Below, piece by piece: positions 18,029 through 25,910 of a stretch of 33,082 nt of DNA (positions within the stretch are counted from its first letter, which is position 1; every line of letters starts with the position of its first letter). The stretch lies in contig JAQVMQ010000012.1 in assembly GCA_028703535.1 (NCBI GenBank), positions 1 to 33,082 of the forward strand, given 5' to 3'. Source of the stretch: Candidatus Omnitrophota bacterium. GTDB lineage: Bacteria > Omnitrophota > Gorgyraeia > Duberdicusellales > 4484-171. The notes under the pieces are model-generated. The model worked only from the letters and a program-made list of their open reading frames with translations, was not told the origin of the DNA and searched no databases. Both the position numbers and the translations under genes were made by a program.

Positions 18029-19241
18029 GTGTGTACTCCTTGTAAGCTTCACGGGCGATCATAACCTCTTCATCAGTCGGCAGTATAAATATTTTTGTTT
18101 GGGATGATGGTGTGGATATCTCTACAGTGCCTTTGTTATAATTATTGTTTTTTACCTTATCAATCTCTATGTCCATAAATTTCAGGCTTGAGCATATTTT
18201 CTCTCGCAGAAGCGGGACGAGAACTCCCAATGAATCAGTGAATACTATAATATCGGGTTTTTGTAATAACAAGCTATAAAAGAATACGTATTTCTTTACA
18301 CGTTGGGAATACATATCAAATGCCATTTTTGCTTTTTGGTCCTTATTTATCATTTCTATCGCGTCCCGCAGATCGGATGAGAATTTTAGTATCCCCAGTA
18401 TGCCGCTTTTGTAATTAAGTATTTCTTCTGTTTCTTGTATCGAAAGGTTTTCTTTTGACATCAAATAAAAGACAGTCCCGGGATCGAGATCTCCGCAGCG
18501 GGTATTCATCATAAGGCCTTCAAGCGGTGTAAACCCCATGGAATTATTGATTGATTTGCCTTTATCTATGGCACATACGCTTGAACCGCCGGTGCCCAAA
18601 TGACAGCTTATTATTTTTTGTGTATTAACAGGTTTTTCCACAAAGCGACAGGCCTCCTGCATTATGTATTTGTGTGATATCCCATGAAAACCTATTTTCT
18701 TGAGATTATATTTTTTACGTAATTTTTCAGGTATAGCGTATGTTGAGAATTCCTGGGGTATGGTTGAATGGAAGGTGCTGTCGAAAACTATAAGCTGCGG
18801 TTTTTTCTTGAATTTCTCAGAACATAAGGCTATCATTTTATAAGATATCCCGTTATGTATAGGCGCAAGGTCAAGGGTCTTTCTTAATTTTTTTAGGACG
18901 GGTTTTGTTACAAGGGTAGTGGAACGAAAGCTGTTGCCAGGGTGAACATAACGATGCGCGAAGATGTCGAAATTTATCGCTTTATTGAGTTTCCCGTCGC
19001 GTTTTATCAGAACCATGACTTTTTTGAAAGCTTCATTATGGTCGGACAGTATTGTTTTTATACGTTCTTTTTTTTTGCCGATATAATGATTTATCATGGA
19101 ACTTTTTTGCCCGTGTGTGCCTATACGTTCAGCTTCACCATATAATAATATTTCTTGCGAGGGCATATTAAATATTTTATATTTAAGAGAAGAACTGCCG
19201 CAGTTGAAAACTAAGATGTTAATATTTTTCTTAGATATCAT
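18012..19241 (-). CDS. Acetate kinase-like protein (divergent ackA)
   Basis: 'ILVFNCGSSSLKYKIF', 'FAHRYVHPG', 'VFDSTFHSTIPQE', 'IGFHGISHKYI', 'CHLGTGGSSVCAI', 'TPLEGLMMNTRCGDLDPG', 'PTDEEVMIAREA'. Confidence 0.93.
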   Translation of the reverse strand: MISKKNINILVFNCGSSSLKYKIFNMPSQEILLYGEAERIGTHGQKSSMINHYIGKKKERIKTILSDHNEAFKKVMVLIKRDGKLNKAINFDIFAHRYVHPGNSFRSTTLVTKPVLKKLRKTLDLAPIHNGISYKMIALCSEKFKKKPQLIVFDSTFHSTIPQEFSTYAIPEKLRKKYNLKKIGFHGISHKYIMQEACRFVEKPVNTQKIISCHLGTGGSSVCAIDKGKSINNSMGFTPLEGLMMNTRCGDLDPGTVFYLMSKENLSIQETEEILNYKSGILGILKFSSDLRDAIEMINKDQKAKMAFDMYSQRVKKYVFFYSLLLQKPDIIVFTDSLGVLVPLLREKICSSLKFMDIEIDKVKNNNYNKGTVEISTPSSQTKIFILPTDEEVMIAREAYKEYTHGNNN

Positions 19242-20442
19242 TGTCGTTCCATCCGAATGCCGGCATACCTATGTTTCTGTTTACTATAAGAGATGCTGCG
19301 CATATTGCTTTTATAAGTTCATCTATTTTCAGTGATTCAAAACCGGAATTTATGACGTTTTCGTTTCCTGCGCCAAAACCTATTGTGGGTATTTTTAAAA
19401 TACCTTTAGTGTATGAGCCGGCGGTCAGTATATCTTTCCAGTATCCGGTTTTTGCTTTGATGTTATTTTCATTTAAAACTTCAAGAGTTTTTAGAACAAA
19501 TGGATTGTGGCTTTCCATTGACCAAGGTAAGACTTCCTTTTTTAAAGATATATCTACTTTAGGGCTGATTTTTATTTTTTCTCTTGATACAGCTGTGTTT
19601 ATGCTTAAGTTTGAGTTCTGTCCGTATACACTTTTTGCTATAGTTTTTGCTCGGTTGAGTATTTCCTGAAGATTTTCTTCCGGGATGAACACGCGTTCGG
19701 CTATTATCTTAAATTCACTTGGGTTTTCTGCCGTTTTGTAGCCGTTATAATTAACGTCTTTTATCTTAAGGTTAGCTTTGCCTAAAGTTTGACTAGTTGG
19801 CAGGGTCTTTGATAATTTTTCAAGCTCATTAATAAGAGGGAACATGGTTCCTAATATATTAAAACCTTTATTTTCTACAAAATTGCGGTTAATATCTCCT
19901 TTGACGATTATTTCATATTCCATCTGGCCTTTGTGCCCGAGGTAAACGTTAAAATCCGTAGGCTCACATAATATTATTCCTTTGATTTTTTTGATCTCTG
20001 AGCGTAAGAATGAATCAAACAGATATTTTATCCCGAACTCACATGATTCAAATCTCGGGACACAGCAGACAATGAGATCCCCCTCAAGAGGCAGAAGAGA
20101 TCTTTTTATCAGAGCACCCGTGTAAAGGCTTGATATTATACCTGCTTTAAAACGAACCATATCGGTTTTAAAGCCCGGCAGTTTTTCGTTTTGGTTAGGT
20201 ATGTCGCAATGAGATATCAGCGATATATTCTTTTGGGATTTATAACCTTTGATGATACCTACTATATTGCCGAATTTATCGCTTGATATTTTATCAAATT
20301 CAAGTTTTTTCATTTGATTTTTCATGGTACCGGTAAATTCGGTTATGTTATCTCTATGCAGATTAAAGTCGCTTATCCAGTTAGAAAAGTCTGTTATTGA
20401 ATCGCGTAATCCTTCTGATTTTAATTTAAACACTTTTTTCAT
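19231..20442 (-). CDS. Divergent M20-family (YgeY-like) metallopeptidase, metal site partly degenerate
   Basis: 'NISLISHCDIPNQ', 'IILCEPTDFNVYLGHKGQMEYEIIVKG', 'TAGSYTKGILKIPTIGFGAGNENVINSGFESLKIDELI'. Start refined to ATG 20442 (aggag RBS). Confidence 0.8.
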   Translation of the reverse strand: MKKVFKLKSEGLRDSITDFSNWISDFNLHRDNITEFTGTMKNQMKKLEFDKISSDKFGNIVGIIKGYKSQKNISLISHCDIPNQNEKLPGFKTDMVRFKAGIISSLYTGALIKRSLLPLEGDLIVCCVPRFESCEFGIKYLFDSFLRSEIKKIKGIILCEPTDFNVYLGHKGQMEYEIIVKGDINRNFVENKGFNILGTMFPLINELEKLSKTLPTSQTLGKANLKIKDVNYNGYKTAENPSEFKIIAERVFIPEENLQEILNRAKTIAKSVYGQNSNLSINTAVSREKIKISPKVDISLKKEVLPWSMESHNPFVLKTLEVLNENNIKAKTGYWKDILTAGSYTKGILKIPTIGFGAGNENVINSGFESLKIDELIKAICAASLIVNRNIGMPAFGWNDNDI

Positions 20443-20462
20443 TTGTATCTCCTGTTTTGTAT

Positions 20463-20496
20463 TACTTAACAATATTAAGTTATTATTAACACTTAT
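20463..20496. promoter_or_regulatory. Candidate operator: ACTTAA-CAATA-TTAAGT inverted repeat plus TTAACACTTAT
   Basis: 6-bp perfect arms at 20464-20469/20475-20480, in the gap between the regulator gene and the M20 gene; the words TACTTAAC and TTAACACTTAT recur upstream of the regulator. Confidence 0.45.
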
Positions 20497-20507
20497 GGCA
20501 AAAAATT

Positions 20508-21059
20508 TTAGAAAGTAGGGGGTGTGACTACCCAGACAGCTTCTGCCTTTTCTTTACCCAGATTTTTGAAAGAATGGGCGATATTGGAATTGAAGTAGAT
20601 GCTGTCGCCTTTTTTTAATACATAGCGGGTGTCGTTCAGCGTAATCTCTATAGAACCTTTTAATACAAGTACGAATTCCTGTCCGAAATGTTTATAGCCC
20701 ATGTTTCCGGAAGATGCGTGTTCGTCAAGTTTAAAGAGTAGAGGTTCCATCTGTTTGTTGGCATCTTTTGATGTCAAAAGGAACATGCTGACTCCCTGGC
20801 TTACTTCTGTTAGTTCTTTGCGTTCATTTTCTCTGACTACCGGATTATTTTCAATCATCTGGTTTTCACCTATCAGATTACTTATTGTTGTTGAAAGAGC
20901 ATTAGCAATATTTTTTAACGTCGACAGGGAAGGTGAAGATTTACCTCTTTCTACTTGTGATAGAAAACTTGCGCTTACACCTAGTTGTTTTGCCATAGTG
21001 CGAAGAGTTATCCCTTTTTCTTCCCGTAACTGTTTTATATGAATGCTTGTAATTTTCAT
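20508..21059 (-). CDS. XRE-cupin transcriptional regulator
   Basis: N-terminal HTH 'IKQLREEKGITLRTMAKQLGVSASFLSQVERGKSSPSLSTLKNIANAL'; C-terminal cupin 'HFGQEFVLVLKGSIEITLNDTRYVLKKGDSIYFNSNIAHSFKN'. Confidence 0.95.
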   Translation of the reverse strand: MKITSIHIKQLREEKGITLRTMAKQLGVSASFLSQVERGKSSPSLSTLKNIANALSTTISNLIGENQMIENNPVVRENERKELTEVSQGVSMFLLTSKDANKQMEPLLFKLDEHASSGNMGYKHFGQEFVLVLKGSIEITLNDTRYVLKKGDSIYFNSNIAHSFKNLGKEKAEAVWVVTPPTF

Positions 21060-21121
21060 TTAGGCGAGTATATAATATAAAATCGCGCTTGTCAAGTATT
21101 AATTAACAAATTGTAAAAAAA

Positions 21122-21142
21122 TAAGTAATACTTAACACTTAT
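21122..21142. promoter_or_regulatory. Candidate operator: TAAGT-AAT-ACTTA palindrome overlapping TTAACACTTAT
   Basis: Palindrome at 21122-21134; TACTTAAC and TTAACACTTAT are identical to words at 20463-20496. Confidence 0.45.
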
Positions 21143-21206
21143 ATTTATTGGTAAATATTTGTTTTTCAATAAAACGTTGATAAATATAGGCTATAGCTTA
21201 TGGATG

Positions 21207-22097
21207 TCATTCTTTGACTGTTTCGCAGTTAAATTTACAGACTTGTCCCAATTCATCTTTCAGGAGTTCATTTTCGGGGTCTATGGACTGTGCTTTGTTT
21301 ATATAGAATTTGTATTTTGCTTTATCTTTTTTTGCTTTATATATTTGGGCTAATCTAACGTATGCGTCTGTAAGTAAGGGGTCTTTTTTTGTGCATTTTT
21401 CAAAATATTCAACAGATTTTGTTATGTCGCCGCCTGCTATTTTTGGAGCTAAAAAGTAGAAATTACCCAGTCCGAATAGAACTTCCGGGTCATTGGGTTT
21501 AAGTGTTTCGGCACGTTTAAGGTTAGGTAGGACTTGTGTGCCATTGATTATTTTTGCCATAGGGCCGCCTTTGGAGGCAATTAGTCCTTTGGCTCCTGCG
21601 TATATAGTGTACGCGCGTGCAAGGGTGTCTGTATCGGAACGGGCCGGGCCGTTTTTTATTACTGTTATCGCCAGACGTTGTACTTGTTTAAAATCGGCTT
21701 GTGTATATTTTAAGTAAGCAAGACTTATATAAGCCGGTGAAAAGAACGGATGTTCTTCTATTATTTGTGCTAATATTTTTTCGGAATCGGTATAATACTT
21801 TTGGCGTCTTAATATTTCGGCCAGGCCCCACTGTGCCTGGAATATTGAAGGATCATTTTTTATTATACGAAAGAATATTTCTTGTGCGTCGGTGTCTTGC
21901 TTGGCGTTTAGGTAGATTATAGCTAATGAATATAATTTTTCCACAGATCCCGGGTCTGAAGCGGCGGTTTTTAAAGATTCGTTAATAGTTATAGATCTGG
22001 CTTTTTCATGTATTTTCAGCCAGTCTAAAGGATAAACTACATGTGTATAGAGAAGTGTTGCCAGAGATGTTAGCAATATTATTTTATTTATATTCAT
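21207..22097 (-). CDS. Exported TPR protein resembling the TRAP-transporter TatT family
   Basis: Signal peptide, TPR-like repeats, and 'LFGLGNFYFLAPKIAGGDITKSVEYFEKC' reminiscent of TatT proteins. Confidence 0.65.
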   Translation of the reverse strand: MNINKIILLTSLATLLYTHVVYPLDWLKIHEKARSITINESLKTAASDPGSVEKLYSLAIIYLNAKQDTDAQEIFFRIIKNDPSIFQAQWGLAEILRRQKYYTDSEKILAQIIEEHPFFSPAYISLAYLKYTQADFKQVQRLAITVIKNGPARSDTDTLARAYTIYAGAKGLIASKGGPMAKIINGTQVLPNLKRAETLKPNDPEVLFGLGNFYFLAPKIAGGDITKSVEYFEKCTKKDPLLTDAYVRLAQIYKAKKDKAKYKFYINKAQSIDPENELLKDELGQVCKFNCETVKE

Positions 22098-22122
22098 ATA
22101 CAAAAGCAATCATGTTTATTTG

Positions 22123-22413
22123 TTACTTTTTGTTTTTGTATGTTTCCCATAAAAGTATACTACAGGTTATCATACTGAATCCGAAAAGAAAGTCTTCTAT
22201 TGGAATGGTGCCTATCCGTAGGCCTGAAAAATGTAATGGGTTATAAAATACAATATTTTTTGTTAATGCGCCGTTTACCAGTATTTTGAATCCGAAGATG
22301 ATGAGTAGAAAGATATAGTATAACTTTTGTTTTAAAAGTTTTGTGTTACTTTTAATGTTAATTATTATGGTTAGTATTACTGAGATAACAGCTAATAAAG
22401 TATATTCGCTCAT
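22123..22413 (-). CDS. crtYd: Lycopene cyclase small subunit, CrtYd type
   Basis: Three hydrophobic helices and 'NPLHFSGLRIGTIPIEDFLFGFSMI'; ATGA overlap with the upstream half-gene. The longer ORF-track start (22608) overlaps crtYc and is rejected. Confidence 0.8.
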   Translation of the reverse strand: MSEYTLLAVISVILTIIINIKSNTKLLKQKLYYIFLLIIFGFKILVNGALTKNIVFYNPLHFSGLRIGTIPIEDFLFGFSMITCSILLWETYKNKK

Positions 22414-22754
22414 TTTATTCTTTTCCTGATATATTTTAGAGCCTCCCAAGTGAAGATACAACAGAATGGTATGACTATAAAGAATAGTATTTCCTCTAAT
22501 GGGAGAGTGAGTATACGGACGGCCCATACTTTTGCAGAGTTGAAATACCAGTGACCGCGTTTTACCGCGACGATATCCCATATGCCGAAGATTGTTAATG
22601 TGCCGCATAAACTTATGATAAGTGCTTTTAGGTTTTTATAAAAATTTAATGGAGGATAGAAACTCAATATTAATGGAGCTATGCCCGAAACTATTAATAT
22701 TAAAAAATAATCTGACATTAATAACATTTTATTAAGATATGTTTTATTTAGCAA
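22410..22754 (-). CDS. crtYc: Lycopene cyclase small subunit, CrtYc type
   Basis: 'WYFNSAKVWAVRILTLPLEEILFFIVIPFCCIFTWEALKYI' lycopene cyclase domain signature. Start could be 22754, 22727 or 22718. Confidence 0.8.
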   Translation of the reverse strand: MLNKTYLNKMLLMSDYFLILIVSGIAPLILSFYPPLNFYKNLKALIISLCGTLTIFGIWDIVAVKRGHWYFNSAKVWAVRILTLPLEEILFFIVIPFCCIFTWEALKYIRKRIK

Positions 22755-22802
22755 GTTAAATTATTGTTGGATTTTTGGGTATAGTAATATAAAATGATTT
22801 TT

Positions 22803-23657
22803 ATGGAGAAACTGATTGAAGAAGGTTTTAGAAAAGCGAAAAAAATAACGGCGGTTCATGCCAGGACGTTTTATTTTGCTTCGCATTTTCTTGATAGAAA
22901 AACACGGCAGGCCGCATATATTTTATACGCTATATGCAGAATAAGCGATGATAGTGTCGATTCTGAGACAGGAAGCCGGGAAAAACTCGATATTATTAAA
23001 AATAAGATAGAGAGTGCCTACGGCATGGTGGCTTTAGATGATCCGTTGCTTTTAGCGTTCAGAAAGGTTGTAGATGAGTATAATATACCGAAGGTCTTTT
23101 TTGATGAATTGATACACGGTATGTATATGGATATTGAAAAAACCCGGTATCGTAAATTTCAGGAACTTTATACTTATTGTTACAGGGTGGCAGGTGTTGT
23201 CGGTCTTATAATGCTTGAGTTGTTCGGGTATAAAGATGAAATGGCAAAGAAATGTGCCGTTGATTTAGGTATTGCTATGCAGCTTACTAATATCTTGCGT
23301 GACATAAAAGAGGATTTCGATAGAGGAAGGGTGTATCTTCCTTCTTATGAGATGACAGAATATGGTATTACGCCTGAGCATTTACGTGATGCTGCTGTCG
23401 ATGACAGGTTTGTAGACTTTTTGAAGTTTTATGTAAGGCGTGCACGGCGGTATTATTCATCTGCCGATGAAGGTATAAGATTTATAAGTAATAGCCGTGC
23501 CAGGTTTGTTGTTTATCTTATGAGTGAGATTTATTGCGCGATACTGACAGAGATAGAAAAAAATAATTATGACATTTTTTCAAGACGTGCGCGGGTGAGT
23601 TTATTAAGCAAGCTTTTTATTTTGATGAGAGTTGTATTTAGAAAAGGTTATTTATGA
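22803..23657 (+). CDS. crtB: Phytoene synthase
   Basis: 'HARTFYFASHFLDRKTRQAAYILYAICRISDDSVD' and 'DLGIAMQLTNILRDIKEDFDRGRVYLP' (both Asp-rich motifs). Alternative start 22794. Confidence 0.9.
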   Translation: MEKLIEEGFRKAKKITAVHARTFYFASHFLDRKTRQAAYILYAICRISDDSVDSETGSREKLDIIKNKIESAYGMVALDDPLLLAFRKVVDEYNIPKVFFDELIHGMYMDIEKTRYRKFQELYTYCYRVAGVVGLIMLELFGYKDEMAKKCAVDLGIAMQLTNILRDIKEDFDRGRVYLPSYEMTEYGITPEHLRDAAVDDRFVDFLKFYVRRARRYYSSADEGIRFISNSRARFVVYLMSEIYCAILTEIEKNNYDIFSRRARVSLLSKLFILMRVVFRKGYL

Positions 23658-24511
23658 AGGTTAAGATCAATTTAGCTAAATCTTCAGGCTTTTGTTTCGG
23701 AGTGAAACGTGCGATTGAAGTGGCTTTGAATACAGCGAAAGAATATAAAGGTTATAAGATTGAGATGATAGGGGATATCGTACATAATGAAGATGTGTGC
23801 CGTGGTATCGCTGAGGCGGGGATAAATAAGATAAAGAAGTTGTGTAAAAGTAAGAAGAAGGTTTTTGTAATAAGCGCTCATGGTATTGCATTGGATGTTA
23901 TCAATAAAGCGAAAAAAATGGGGTATGTCATTGTTGATGCGACGTGCCCGAGAGTCAAAGATATACATAATACGGCTATTGAGATGGAAAAACAAGGCCG
24001 TACTATAATAATCATAGGAGATAAAGAACATAGCGAGGTGCGGGGGATAGTCGGTCATTTGAAGAAGAAACCTATTATTATAAATGATGAAAATAATATA
24101 CCTGTAAAAAAAATTAATAAATTAGCGAAAGTTGGTGTGGTTGTTCAGTCAACGCAAAATGTCAAAAAAATTGACCGGATGTTTAAGATTTTGGGGAAGT
24201 GCATGAGTGATGTTAAACTTTGCAATACTATTTGTATACCTACAAAGAGAAAACAGTCTGAAATACGTAAGTTACCGCTTGAAAATGATGTTATTATAGT
24301 TATAGGTTCTAAGATGAGTGCTAATACCGGGCGTTTATATGAGATATCCAAAAATATAAATCACAGGACTTATTGGGTACAGTCGGATAAAGGGTTGAAG
24401 CCTGTGTGGTTTAACGGGGCTGTGAAGATAGGCATTATTGCCGGGGCATCAACTCCGGACGCTGTGACTCAGAAAGTGATCAACATGATAGAAAGGGCCG
24501 CTAACGGTTAA
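23654..24511 (+). CDS. ispH: 4-hydroxy-3-methylbut-2-enyl diphosphate reductase
   Basis: 'SSGFCFGVKRAI', 'ISAHGIA', 'VDATCPRVKDIH', 'IIGDKEHSEVRGIVGH', 'LCNTIC': all three cluster cysteines present; ATGA overlap with crtB. Confidence 0.95.
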   Translation: MKVKINLAKSSGFCFGVKRAIEVALNTAKEYKGYKIEMIGDIVHNEDVCRGIAEAGINKIKKLCKSKKKVFVISAHGIALDVINKAKKMGYVIVDATCPRVKDIHNTAIEMEKQGRTIIIIGDKEHSEVRGIVGHLKKKPIIINDENNIPVKKINKLAKVGVVVQSTQNVKKIDRMFKILGKCMSDVKLCNTICIPTKRKQSEIRKLPLENDVIIVIGSKMSANTGRLYEISKNINHRTYWVQSDKGLKPVWFNGAVKIGIIAGASTPDAVTQKVINMIERAANG

Positions 24512-25910
24512 TGCCGTTTATCATGTCGGCTACTATGCGTGAGGACGCAATAACAGGCGGTAGCCCGCCGCCGGGTTGTGTGCTTGCTCCTACAAAGTAA
24601 ACATTTTTAAAGTCTTTTTTATGGTTTTGCGGTCGGAAGAAAGCGCTTTGCATTAGATTATGTGATAATCCGAATGTCGCTCCGTGTAATATGTTATAGC
24701 GTTTTATGAAATCTTCGGGATAAAACTTGTGTTCAGTTTCTATAAGATTTTCAATGTCCAGTCCGGAGATATTCTTTATTTTTTTTAATACTTTTTGTTT
24801 TATTTTTTCTTCGTGCTCTTTTATGTTGGTTTTAGCGGTTTTCAGATTTGCTACGGGGACGAGTATGTATAGTAGATCTTTATCCCGCGGGGCTAGCGAA
24901 GGGTCGGTTACTGTGGGGACATGTATATAGAAAGAGAAATCTTTGGAATTTGTGCTGCCGGTAAAGATGTCGCTCAGATTTGAGTTAAGGTCTTTGGCGA
25001 AAAAAAGATTATGATGGTCGAGGTTAGGTATTTTTTGCTTCATGCCCCAGTAGAAGAGCATTACCGAACATGAATATTGGTAATTAGGTATATTTTTTTT
25101 GAGGATTTCTTTTTTTGCATATGCATAATCGGCGTTTATTATTGTCTTGCCGGTATCGAGTTCTGCTAATGACTTTATTTCGTTGTTATAGTGAAACTTT
25201 GCGCCGAATTTTTTTGCCATATTTTCAAGAGCTTTTGGTATTTCATACATGCCGCCTATAGCGTGAGCTATTTTATCTACATGGTCGGTGTAGCTTATTA
25301 CACTATAGAGCGCCGGGGTGTTAAACGGAGAGACCCCGATGAACATGGCTTCAAATGTAAAAGCGTAACATAATTTATCTGTGCGGAAGAATTTTTTTGC
25401 GAGCTGCCAGTAAGTTTTTTCAAGATGCAATTTTGAGATTAATTTCCAGTATTTCGGGTTTAGCGCATCGTGCGGCGCGAAACATCGGTAAAGAAGGGGT
25501 TTGACCGCATTATATATTTTCCCTGTTTCGGAGATGAACTCTCTGTATTTTTTCGAGCTGCCGGGCTCTATACGTTCAAGTTCCTGTTCGGTTTTTTGGT
25601 TATCTTTATGGATTGTTAGGGAATCGTTATCGGAGAAGAATATTTTGTAGTTATTTTCAAGTATTTCCAGATTAAGGTAATCGTGTATATTCTGGCCGCA
25701 ATAATCGAAGATTTCTCTAAAAAAATCAGGCATCATTATGAATGAGGGGCCGGTATCAAACTTGAACCCGTTATCTTCTATCATATGAGCGCGTCCTCCG
25801 CATTCACCCAGTTTTTCATATACGTCTACTTTATAGCCATCTTTGGCAAGGCGCGCTGCCGTTGCCAGTCCGCCTATGCCGGCTCCGATTATAGAAATTT
25901 TGTCGTTCAT
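24501..25910 (-). CDS. crtI: Phytoene desaturase
   Basis: 'ISIIGAGIGGLATAARLAKDGYKVDVYEKLGECGGRAH', 'NGFKFDTGPSFIMMP', C-terminal 'VYFVGASTQPGGGLPPVIASSRIVADMI'. Confidence 0.94.
   Translation of the reverse strand: MNDKISIIGAGIGGLATAARLAKDGYKVDVYEKLGECGGRAHMIEDNGFKFDTGPSFIMMPDFFREIFDYCGQNIHDYLNLEILENNYKIFFSDNDSLTIHKDNQKTEQELERIEPGSSKKYREFISETGKIYNAVKPLLYRCFAPHDALNPKYWKLISKLHLEKTYWQLAKKFFRTDKLCYAFTFEAMFIGVSPFNTPALYSVISYTDHVDKIAHAIGGMYEIPKALENMAKKFGAKFHYNNEIKSLAELDTGKTIINADYAYAKKEILKKNIPNYQYSCSVMLFYWGMKQKIPNLDHHNLFFAKDLNSNLSDIFTGSTNSKDFSFYIHVPTVTDPSLAPRDKDLLYILVPVANLKTAKTNIKEHEEKIKQKVLKKIKNISGLDIENLIETEHKFYPEDFIKRYNILHGATFGLSHNLMQSAFFRPQNHKKDFKNVYFVGASTQPGGGLPPVIASSRIVADMINGINR

Noticed and set aside
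19241-19669. 142-aa plus-strand ORF
   Set aside because: Antisense to the M20 gene, whose protein has recognisable family motifs.
22414-22608. N-terminal extension of the crtYd ORF
   Set aside because: It lies out of frame inside crtYc; the ATG at 22413 gives the standard half-cyclase length and an ATGA overlap.
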